Shown: positions 57,360-64,000 of the stretch, piece after piece | Layout: each line of letters begins with the position of its first letter | Numbering within the stretch: the stretch's first letter is position 1 | DNA from: Flectobacillus sp. BAB-3569 | Lineage (GTDB): Bacteria > Bacteroidota > Bacteroidia > Cytophagales > Spirosomataceae | DNA: 64,000 bases | Direction: 5' to 3' | Assembly (NCBI RefSeq): GCF_002270355.1 | Contig: NZ_NJFZ01000042.1 | Location: forward strand, 62,001-126,000 | Program-made: the position numbers and the translations under genes | Notes under the pieces: generated by a model | The model's input: the letters and a program-made list of their open reading frames with translations, nothing else | Told to the model about the DNA's origin: nothing | Databases searched by the model: none

Positions 57360-58016
57360 TTAGTTCCACTTTCCTGCCATATCTTTCATAAACTTCTCAA
57401 GACCACTATCAGTCAAAGGATGTTTAAGTAATGCCAAGATAGCACTTAATGGACCAGTCATCACATCTGCACCAATTTCAGCACATTGAAGAATATGCAC
57501 AGGGTGACGAATAGATGCCGCTAGAATTTCTGTTTCGAAACCATAATTATCATATATCGTGCGAATTTGCTCGATTAATTTAGTTCCATCAAAAGAAATA
57601 TCATCTAAACGTCCCACAAATGGCGAAACATAAGTAGCACCAGCTTTTGCGGCTAACAAAGCTTGTCCCGCTGAAAACACTAAAGTACAGTTTGTCTTGA
57701 TGCCCTTATCAGAAAAATAGCGAATCGCACGGATACCATCTTTAATCATGGGTACTTTTACCACGATTTTTTCATCCAATGCCGCAAGGATTTCACCTTC
57801 AGCAATCATGCCTTCATAATCTGTTGAAATTACCTCAGCACTTACGTCGCCATCTACAATCGCACAAATGGCTTTGTAATGAGCAATAATATTGTCTTTA
57901 CCACTGATACCTTCTTTGGCCATCAATGATGGATTGGTTGTTACACCATCCAAAACACCTAAGTTTTGTGCTTCTTGAATTTCCTGCAAATTGGCAGTGT
58001 CAATAAAAAATTTCAT
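57360..58016 (-). CDS. Small transaldolase (FSA-like type)
   Basis: A 218-residue protein with [16 protein letters not shown], the Schiff-base Lys K87 in IVVKVPM, and [14 protein letters not shown]133 (SPF) is the residue type seen in transaldolases, where fructose-6-phosphate aldolases have Tyr. This favours transaldolase activity in the pentose phosphate pathway, which fits an arabinose operon. It follows the HAD gene with a single base between stop and ATG. Confidence 0.9.
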   Translation of the reverse strand: MKFFIDTANLQEIQEAQNLGVLDGVTTNPSLMAKEGISGKDNIIAHYKAICAIVDGDVSAEVISTDYEGMIAEGEILAALDEKIVVKVPMIKDGIRAIRYFSDKGIKTNCTLVFSAGQALLAAKAGATYVSPFVGRLDDISFDGTKLIEQIRTIYDNYGFETEILAASIRHPVHILQCAEIGADVMTGPLSAILALLKHPLTDSGLEKFMKDMAGKWN

Positions 58017-58017
58017 G

Positions 58018-58674
58018 TCAAATAAGTTTTAAAGTTGAAAACAGATTAAGGGTTGTGTAATCGGGTAGGCAAAACAATACGCTTGCAAACCCTTCGAATT
58101 CTTCCGCTTTGTGCGTCGTCGTAACAATGACAGCCTTCATTCCAGCATTGAGCGCCGTGCGTGCTCCTGTGGGCGAATCCTCAAATACCAAACACTGCTC
58201 ATAAGGCACGTCCAATTGGTCGGCTACCTTAAAAAACACTGTCGGGTCGGGTTTACCTAAAGTCACATCACGATCGCAAACAATCGACTTGAAATAATGA
58301 CGAATGTTCAAATTGTCTAACACAAAATCTACATTTTCGGCACGTGCAGCTGTACCAATTCCCATCGGAATACCAGCTTCATGAGCCGTTTGTAGTAATT
58401 GTGCTAATCCATCCACCAATCTGAGTTCAGGCAAAAACACCTCACGGTAAATCGCCTCTTTCTCAAATGAAATTTTATCACGCTCTTCAAAAGAGTATTG
58501 TTCTCCGAAAATACGCTGTAAAATTTCATCATTTTTGCCATGACATGTAGCGATAACTTCTTCCAAAGTCATTACTTTTCCCAGTTCGGCGAGTTTCTTT
58601 TGCCATGCACGGTGATGAACCATCATGTTGTCCACCATAGTTCCGTCCATATCAAAAATTAGAGCATTTTGCAT
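58018..58674 (-). CDS. HAD-family sugar phosphatase / phosphoglucomutase-like
   Basis: A 218-residue protein from ATG 58674 (a TTG at 58680 adds two residues). It has the HAD motifs [10 protein letters not shown] (D8 nucleophile, D10), [16 protein letters not shown] and [12 protein letters not shown]. The cap domain resembles beta-phosphoglucomutase/sugar phosphatases. Its place in the operon suggests removal of unwanted sugar phosphates. It is closely packed with the transaldolase and GH43-like genes. Confidence 0.85.
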   Translation of the reverse strand: MQNALIFDMDGTMVDNMMVHHRAWQKKLAELGKVMTLEEVIATCHGKNDEILQRIFGEQYSFEERDKISFEKEAIYREVFLPELRLVDGLAQLLQTAHEAGIPMGIGTAARAENVDFVLDNLNIRHYFKSIVCDRDVTLGKPDPTVFFKVADQLDVPYEQCLVFEDSPTGARTALNAGMKAVIVTTTHKAEEFEGFASVLFCLPDYTTLNLFSTLKLI

Positions 58675-58686
58675 CACCAATGATTT

Positions 58687-59630
58687 TTATTGTTTTAATA
58701 AAAACTCCAACTCTGCCTTACTTGCCTTAAATACCGTACCATGACGAGTACCCTTCGGAAAATGAACTTCTTCAGAAATATCTACCCAATTTTTTAGGTC
58801 TTTCGATTTCAAAGCTCCCATTTTGTGGCGTGTATATTGGTCGAAATATACAACCCAATCTTCACCAATTTTAGTTACCGTAGGCCCTTCAATCCAATCT
58901 AATTTTGAGATTGGCTCGGATGCAGGCGAAAAACCACTGTTCAAATGTTTGCTCAAAGCAAGCTTCAAATTCTTTTTTACAGGGTTTTTGGTCTCATCTT
59001 TCATAATCATAGCATATTTTTTCTTGGAAACTTGAAAAATTGATACGTCAATTACGTTGAAACCAGGGTCGTAAAACAAGCGAGTAGGGGTAAAGGTTTT
59101 GAAATCCTTCGTTGTAGTCGAATACATACGGTGGTTGTATTTGCCATCGCCTTTGCCACCTTCAGTACTAGGAAATCTATCAGGAATCGTAGTAGCCCAA
59201 TAAATCAAATATTCTTTGGTTTTGGCATCATAATTAATCTCTGGAGCCCAGCAGTTGAGCGCCGTTGGCTCATGTGACATCACAGGGATAAATTGTTGTT
59301 CTGACCAATGCACCAAATCTTTCGAACGTGCATAGCCAATACCAAGATCATTCCAAGAAACTGTCCATACCATGTGAAAGTAACCATCTGGACCTTTCAA
59401 AATACAAGGATCACGCATGAGCTTGTCTTTGCTAACAGTTGGACGTAAAAATGAACTATCTTTTTTCAAAGCAGTCCAATTGTAACCATCATAACTATAA
59501 GCCAAATGCAAACCATCCTGACCATTATCTCTAAAAGAAGAAAACAAATAGACATCTTTTTGTGCCATAGATGTTGTTCCAAGTCCAAGAAGTAATCCAA
59601 GAAGGAGTCCTAAAAAAATCGAATTTTCAT
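58687..59630 (-). pseudogene. GH43-like glycosidase, signal peptide frameshifted
   Basis: The mature part (frame from ATG 59568) is a 293-residue five-bladed-propeller protein with MRDPCILKGPDGYFHMVWT, ALNCWAPEINYD and WIEGPTVTKI, resembling GH43/arabinanase-like enzymes. Reading from ATG 59630 gives MKIRFF and a stop. One added T in the T7 run (plus-strand A7, 59612-59618) restores MKIRFFLGLLLGLLLGLGTT followed by SMAQKD, a standard signal peptide, and a 314-residue protein. It is probably a secreted arabinosidase acting with the GH51 enzyme. Confidence 0.8.
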
Positions 59631-59703
59631 ATCAATAACTGAAATATTGGGTGGGGATAAGTTTTGAGTGATTTATTGAATTAGTGGTTTAGTGATTTTT
59701 TGA

Positions 59704-59746
59704 AATTTGTATCCATGGTTAGGAGTACTCACCATGGATACAAATT
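59704..59746. repeat. 16-bp inverted repeat between symporter and GH43-like genes
   Basis: AATTTGTATCCATGGT (59704-59719) and ACCATGGATACAAATT (59731-59746), 11-base loop. It lies just past the symporter stop on the minus strand and could terminate or attenuate. Confidence 0.7.
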
Positions 59747-59773
59747 CATTTTCAAATTATAAAATCGATAATC

Positions 59774-61429
59774 CTACCAGAAAATTGTGTAAATCAATAC
59801 AACAACGGCAGTAATTAATAGTGCGCCAAAACGGAACGCTTTATCTGACTTAAACCAGCTGCTATCCACAACAAAAGCTTTTGGATGGTCTTTCCCTTTT
59901 GATTCAATTAAACTGATAACAACAGTTACCAGCGCACAAATCCAGAATACAACACCCATACGGTTAAGGAAAGGCATATCTGGTGCTTGCACTTTCAAGA
60001 ATGCCGACATTGGAATACTCAAAATAGTCGCTGCTAAGGCACCGTTGGCAGTAGCTTTTTTCCAGAAGAAACCTAACAAGAAAATTGCCAAGATACCTGG
60101 AGAAATAAATCCTGTGTATTCTTGAATGTATTGGAAACCTTGACCTAAGTTTTTCAACAATGGACTAATAGCCAATGCAATCACAAAAGAAACGACAATA
60201 GATACACGACCCAACCATACCATTTGCTTTTCGTTGAGGTCTGGTGCAAAGAATTTCTTATGAATATCCAAAACGTAAATCGTTGAGATACTGTTGGCTT
60301 TTCCTGCCAATGATGCTACAATCGCTGCGGTTAGTGCTGCAAACGCCATACCTTTCAAACCTGTAGGAAGGATGTTCAATAAAACTGGATAAGCGTTATC
60401 TGGTTTTACAATACCGCCTTCTCTAATTCCTTCGACAATTGCCATATCTGCATTTTCTTGGAATAGTACATACGCTGCCAAGCCCGGCAATACCACGATA
60501 ATCGGCATTAGCATTTTGAGGAATGAAGCAAACAACAAACCCGAACGAGCCGTTTTCAAATCTGCACCCAAAGCACGTTGCGTGATATATTGATTACAAC
60601 CAAAATAATTCAGGTTTACAATCCATTGACCTCCAACAATAAACATCAACAAGCCAGGCAATTGATTATAAGCATCAATCATACCGCCTTGACCGTCATG
60701 CACTTGATATTGTCCTTTAGCAAAAATCATGTGTAAATGGCTATCAGCTTTATCCTTAATCAAACTCAATCCTTCAAAAATACCTGCGCCCGAGCCCACT
60801 TTTGCAGAAAGTAAATCTAAGGCTAAGTAAGTCGTTGCCAAACCACCTACAACCAAACAAACCACCTGAATTACGTCGGTATAACCAATTACTTTCATAC
60901 CACCAAGGGTAATAAAAATCGCAAAAATGGTCAAGAAAGTTGCACAAGCCATAAAACTAAAGCCTGTCATTGTTTCAAGACTCAATGCACCCAAGTAAAT
61001 GATGGATGTTAAGTTTACCAAAATGTACAAAAACAACCAAAACACCGCCATAATCGTACTGATACGATTGTCGTAACGACTTGCCAAAAATTGCGGCATC
61101 GTGTAAATATTATTTCGGATATACATCGGTAAAAAGAATACCGCAATCAAAATCAGCGAGAAAGCCCCCACCAATTCGTACACCGAAATAGCAATACCTA
61201 ATTGAAAAGCCTGTCCACTCATGCCTATAAACTGCTCGGCGGAGATATTTGAGGCAATAATTGACGAACCAATAGCCCACCATGTAAGTGAACCTTCCGC
61301 CAAGAAAAAGTCTTTTGAGTCAGCAGTTTGCTTACCCTTATTTTTGTAAACCCAATAACCGTAGCTCGCCACGATTACGAAGTAAACAAAGAAAATAATG
61401 TAGTCGAGAGATTCTAATCCGAGCTTCAT
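59774..61429 (-). CDS. SSS-family sodium/sugar symporter
   Basis: A 551-residue membrane protein with about 14 helices of the sodium:solute symporter type, including ISAEQFIGMSGQAFQLG, GQWIVNLNYFGCNQYITQRALG and FAALTAAIVASLAGKANSIS (sodium-site helix). It ends with an isolated helix. In this operon arabinose or an arabino-oligosaccharide is the likely substrate. It lies 288 bases downstream of araD. Confidence 0.9.
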   Translation of the reverse strand: MKLGLESLDYIIFFVYFVIVASYGYWVYKNKGKQTADSKDFFLAEGSLTWWAIGSSIIASNISAEQFIGMSGQAFQLGIAISVYELVGAFSLILIAVFFLPMYIRNNIYTMPQFLASRYDNRISTIMAVFWLFLYILVNLTSIIYLGALSLETMTGFSFMACATFLTIFAIFITLGGMKVIGYTDVIQVVCLVVGGLATTYLALDLLSAKVGSGAGIFEGLSLIKDKADSHLHMIFAKGQYQVHDGQGGMIDAYNQLPGLLMFIVGGQWIVNLNYFGCNQYITQRALGADLKTARSGLLFASFLKMLMPIIVVLPGLAAYVLFQENADMAIVEGIREGGIVKPDNAYPVLLNILPTGLKGMAFAALTAAIVASLAGKANSISTIYVLDIHKKFFAPDLNEKQMVWLGRVSIVVSFVIALAISPLLKNLGQGFQYIQEYTGFISPGILAIFLLGFFWKKATANGALAATILSIPMSAFLKVQAPDMPFLNRMGVVFWICALVTVVISLIESKGKDHPKAFVVDSSWFKSDKAFRFGALLITAVVVLIYTIFW

Positions 61430-61603
61430 AGATTAATAGAAGGAGATAAAAGATGGTGAGGCGTCACCAAAGGATTTCAGGTTTAATTTGAAAATTTCAT
61501 TGCTGTACTGAATTGAGAATGAAAAATTAGTACATAGACACCTTCGTAATCTTCTCAATTCAGCACGCTTCATTATTTTATAGTGTTTGACTTGCAGGTT
61601 GTC

Positions 61604-61640
61604 CTGCTATTGGTTTCTATTTTTCAAAAACCAATAGCAG
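61604..61640. repeat. 13-bp inverted repeat between araD and the symporter gene
   Basis: CTGCTATTGGTTT (61604-61616) and AAACCAATAGCAG (61628-61640), 11-base loop. It has no clear T-tract in the direction of transcription and is a possible attenuator or operator in the 288-base gap. Confidence 0.7.
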
Positions 61641-61717
61641 TAATATGGGTACTTTTAGAGAAATGCTTTCGAATTTTTAGTTTTCAAAACTCCGAAATCT
61701 AAACTTTTTCACTTCGC

Positions 61718-62419
61718 CTAGCAACCTTGACCGTAGTAAGCATTTTTGCCATGTTTACGTTCGTAATGTTTCAAACGCAAAGTGTCCTTGATGCGAGGAG
61801 TGTTAGGGTTAATCTGTAATGTCAAATAAGCCATACGTGCGACTTCTTCGAGAACAGCTGCGCTATAAACTGACTTTTCAGCGGTTTTTCCCCAAGTAAA
61901 AGGACCATGATTTTGTAAAAGAACCATTTCCATTTCTTTGTAAGAAAGACCTTTATCAGCAAAACAGTTGAAGATTTGATTACCAGTTTCAAATTCATAA
62001 TCACCTTCAATCATTTCGTCAGTCAACACAGGAGCACATGGAATATCTTGGTGAGTATGATCCGCATGCGTAGTTCCGAAGATAGGAATGTCCAAACCAG
62101 CTTGTGACCAAGCCACAGCATAGGTACTATGTGTATGTGTAATTCCACCGATACCTTCCCAATTTTTATATAACTGAGCATGTGTTTTGGTATCTGAAGA
62201 AGGACGCATTTTGCCATCTACTACTTTGGCATCATAGTCCATAATAACGATATCCTCAAGTTTCAAAAACTCATAAGGCACACCACTTGGTTTGATAGCA
62301 AACACCGCTTGCGAACGGTCAACAGCACTTACATTACCAAAAGTAAAAAGCACCAAACCCAGTTTAGGAAGCTGCATGTTTGCTTCATAACATTCCTCAC
62401 GTAGAGATTGATAAGTCAT
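61718..62419 (-). CDS. araD: L-ribulose-5-phosphate 4-epimerase
   Basis: A 233-residue class II aldolase-fold enzyme. The residues line up with E. coli AraD numbering: D76 (SSDTKTH), metal ligands H95 and H97 (THTHSTY), D120 (HAD) and H171 (LQNHGPF), and Y229 near the C-terminus. It converts L-ribulose 5-phosphate to D-xylulose 5-phosphate. It starts 76 bases after the GH51 gene on the minus strand. araA and araB are expected beyond or elsewhere. Confidence 0.95.
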   Translation of the reverse strand: MTYQSLREECYEANMQLPKLGLVLFTFGNVSAVDRSQAVFAIKPSGVPYEFLKLEDIVIMDYDAKVVDGKMRPSSDTKTHAQLYKNWEGIGGITHTHSTYAVAWSQAGLDIPIFGTTHADHTHQDIPCAPVLTDEMIEGDYEFETGNQIFNCFADKGLSYKEMEMVLLQNHGPFTWGKTAEKSVYSAAVLEEVARMAYLTLQINPNTPRIKDTLRLKHYERKHGKNAYYGQGC

Positions 62420-62440
62420 GATTGTAATTAATTTTAGGTA

Positions 62441-62472
62441 AAAGACTCGCCAGAGGTTTCTAGCGAGTTTTT
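62441..62472 (-). terminator. Weak hairpin between GH51 gene and araD
   Basis: ACTCGC (62445-62450) and GCGAGT (62463-62468) form a short GC-rich stem flanked by A/T tracts. On the minus strand it follows the GH51 stop and precedes a T-rich run and the araD start. It may only attenuate. Confidence 0.5.
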
Positions 62473-62495
62473 ACAATTGTATAGTAAAAGCTTTA

Positions 62496-64000
62496 TTATT
62501 TCAGCTCCAATACTACTACCGAAGTAGCAGGTAATTTTACTTTAAGCGTACCACCAGAAATACTTGCCCCTGTGAAAGTTGTTGGTTTTACTTTTTCAGG
62601 ATTGTCAAAAGTATTGTGGTCTTGAACTTTAGCCGATGTCAATACACGCCCTGTAACAGCTTTGGCTGTGATTCCTTTCAAATTGATTGAAATTTCTTGC
62701 CCTTTGTTAATGTCAATGTTCGTCAATGATATATGTACTACACCTGCTTGGTCTTTTGAAGCCGAAACCGAAACTGCTGGTAATTTTTCAGTGCCAAACA
62801 CATAGTCATTCGACTTTATTTCAACTGGAATATTAGTTGCATCTTGGTGTACATTGTACATTTCCATGACGTGGTAAGTTGGAGTCAAAATCATTTTTTC
62901 CTCCTTCGTTAACACTACCGCCTGCAATACGTTTACGATTTGAGCCAAGTTTGCCATTCTTACACGCTCAGAATGTTTGTGGAAAATATTCAATGTAGCA
63001 CCCGCTAACACCGCATCACGCATCGTATTCTGTTGGTACAAAAACCCTGGATTTGTTCCTTGCTCTACTTCGTACCAGCCACCCCATTCGTCAACTACCA
63101 ATGCCACTTTCTTTTTAGGGTCATACTTATCCATAATAGCGGTATGCTTTTGGATTAGCTCATCCATAAACAAAGCCTGTTGCATCGTTTTGAAATAATG
63201 TTCTTCAGTAAAATTGGCTGCTGGACCTTTTTTGTCCCAGTTAATCACCGAGTAATGGTGTAATGCAATACCCTCCAACATGTGATGAGGAATATCACGC
63301 ATCAAAACCTCTGTCCAATTATAATCCTTCGAGTTAGCACCAGAAGCAATTCTGAACAACTTCGAACCGTTATCCCAATCCGTCATAAAAGTGGCGTATT
63401 GACGATAAATGTTGGCATAGTATTCTGCCTTCATGTTACCACCGCAACCCCAAGCTTCGTTTCCGACACCCCAGTATTTTACTCCCCAAGCTTTATCTTG
63501 ACCATTTTCTTTACGCAAATTTGCCATTGGACTCACGCCATTATGGTTTACATATTGAACCCAGTCAGACAATTCTTTTACAGTACCACTACCCACGTTT
63601 CCAGCCAAATAGGGTTCTGTACCTAATTCTTTACACAAATTCAAAAAATCATGTGTCCCAAAGCTATTATCCTCTGTCACACCGCCCCACCAAGCATTCA
63701 CTATCGATGGACGTTGTTTTTTAGGACCAATACCATCTTTCCAGTGATAAGTATCTGCAAAACATCCCCCTGGCCAACGAAGATTAGGAATCTTCATTTT
63801 TTTCAAGGCCTCAATGACATCCTTACGAGCACCGTTGATGTTAGGAATTTTTGTATTGTTTTCACCTACATACAAACCTCCATAAATACAAGCCCCCAAA
63901 TGTTCAGCAAAGTGACCATATATCTGGCGGTTGATTTGTGTTTTGGCTTGCGAGGCATCAAGCGTTACTTCATTTTGAGCAAATCCTTGTAATGACATAG
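62496..64000 (-). CDS. GH51 alpha-L-arabinofuranosidase (5' end outside the window)
   Basis: At least 500 residues. The visible N-terminus (MSLQGFAQNEVTL) is the end of a signal peptide, so the true start is past 64000. GH51 features are GHFAEHLGACIYGG, RWPGGCFADTYHW, the acid/base Glu in GVGNEAWGCGG and the nucleophile Glu in VVDEWGGWY, followed by a C-terminal beta-domain ending VVLELK. It releases L-arabinose from arabinan/arabinoxylan side chains and heads the visible part of the arabinose operon. Confidence 0.95.
   Translation of the reverse strand, partial: MSLQGFAQNEVTLDASQAKTQINRQIYGHFAEHLGACIYGGLYVGENNTKIPNINGARKDVIEALKKMKIPNLRWPGGCFADTYHWKDGIGPKKQRPSIVNAWWGGVTEDNSFGTHDFLNLCKELGTEPYLAGNVGSGTVKELSDWVQYVNHNGVSPMANLRKENGQDKAWGVKYWGVGNEAWGCGGNMKAEYYANIYRQYATFMTDWDNGSKLFRIASGANSKDYNWTEVLMRDIPHHMLEGIALHHYSVINWDKKGPAANFTEEHYFKTMQQALFMDELIQKHTAIMDKYDPKKKVALVVDEWGGWYEVEQGTNPGFLYQQNTMRDAVLAGATLNIFHKHSERVRMANLAQIVNVLQAVVLTKEEKMILTPTYHVMEMYNVHQDATNIPVEIKSNDYVFGTEKLPAVSVSASKDQAGVVHISLTNIDINKGQEISINLKGITAKAVTGRVLTSAKVQDHNTFDNPEKVKPTTFTGASISGGTLKVKLPATSVVVLELK

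Noticed and set aside
63651-63992. A plus-strand frame of 113 residues opposite the GH51 gene
   Set aside because: Overlaps the catalytic region of the arabinofuranosidase in antisense; no family resemblance.

Overview
This 64 kb window is an AT-rich chromosomal segment of a member of the Bacteroidota, most likely order Cytophagales. The assignment is inferred from TonB-dependent receptors with N-terminal carboxypeptidase-regulatory domains, an OMP_b-brl-type receptor, LytTR/LytS two-component regulation, Bacteroidota-type -7 boxes (TAnnTTTG), lipoproteins with short lipoboxes and Nudix-type sugar regulators. No rRNA, tRNA, CRISPR array or complete insertion sequence was recognised.

Layout. 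(1) 0.1-6.1 kb: a DUF3817 membrane protein, an HD-domain/Pycsar-effector (PycTM) fusion without a cyclase, a frameshifted PAP2 phosphatase and a very large secreted phosphoesterase that also carries a kinase-like motif and an outer-membrane barrel. (2) 6.5-18.7 kb: a GAF protein, then what looks like an envelope/exopolysaccharide module. It has a TPR-YaiO barrel, an unknown membrane-anchored partner, an LTA-synthase-like phosphoglycerol transferase, Hpt, CheY-like receiver, HEAT-repeat membrane protein, processive family 2 glycosyltransferase and a TonB-like protein. A lone IS630-type HTH protein sits inside it. (3) 19-25.6 kb: a hybrid histidine kinase, a PAS kinase with a coupled receiver, and a FUSC-family membrane protein. 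(4) 25.9-30.7 kb: a TonB-dependent receptor followed by a secreted nucleotide pyrophosphatase/phosphodiesterase. (5) 30.7-41.4 kb: an SNF2 helicase (frameshifted), a periplasmic sugar isomerase-like protein, an FAD alditol oxidase, a Nudix-type regulator and a ThuA/sorbosone dehydrogenase/PKD/cytochrome c fusion. (6) 41.5-46.9 kb: a copper-handling operon of the MbnP/MbnH type, with MbnP between two di-heme MbnH-like peroxidases, an outer-membrane protein with a CxxCxC N-terminus and a YHS metal-binding protein. (7) 47.1-55.9 kb: a LytTR/LytS pair divergent from a frameshifted outer-membrane receptor, a lipoprotein and an MMPL/RND transporter. (8) 56.0-64.0 kb: an L-arabinose utilisation operon, transcribed leftward, with GH51 arabinofuranosidase, AraD, SSS symporter, GH43-like enzyme, HAD phosphatase, small transaldolase and galactose mutarotase. 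The araA/araB genes are not in the window.

A cross-cutting observation is that five genes (PAP2, SNF2 helicase, outer-membrane receptor, mutarotase, GH43) are each broken by exactly one missing base in an A/T homopolymer. Restoring one base in each gives a full-length, family-typical protein. This looks more like a sequence or assembly artefact than five independent pseudogenes, although real slipped-strand variation cannot be excluded from sequence alone.

The best candidates for under-described biology are the Hpt-REC-HEAT-glycosyltransferase-YaiO module, the phosphoesterase/kinase-like/barrel fusion, the orphan HD-PycTM protein and the two-peroxidase MbnP locus.
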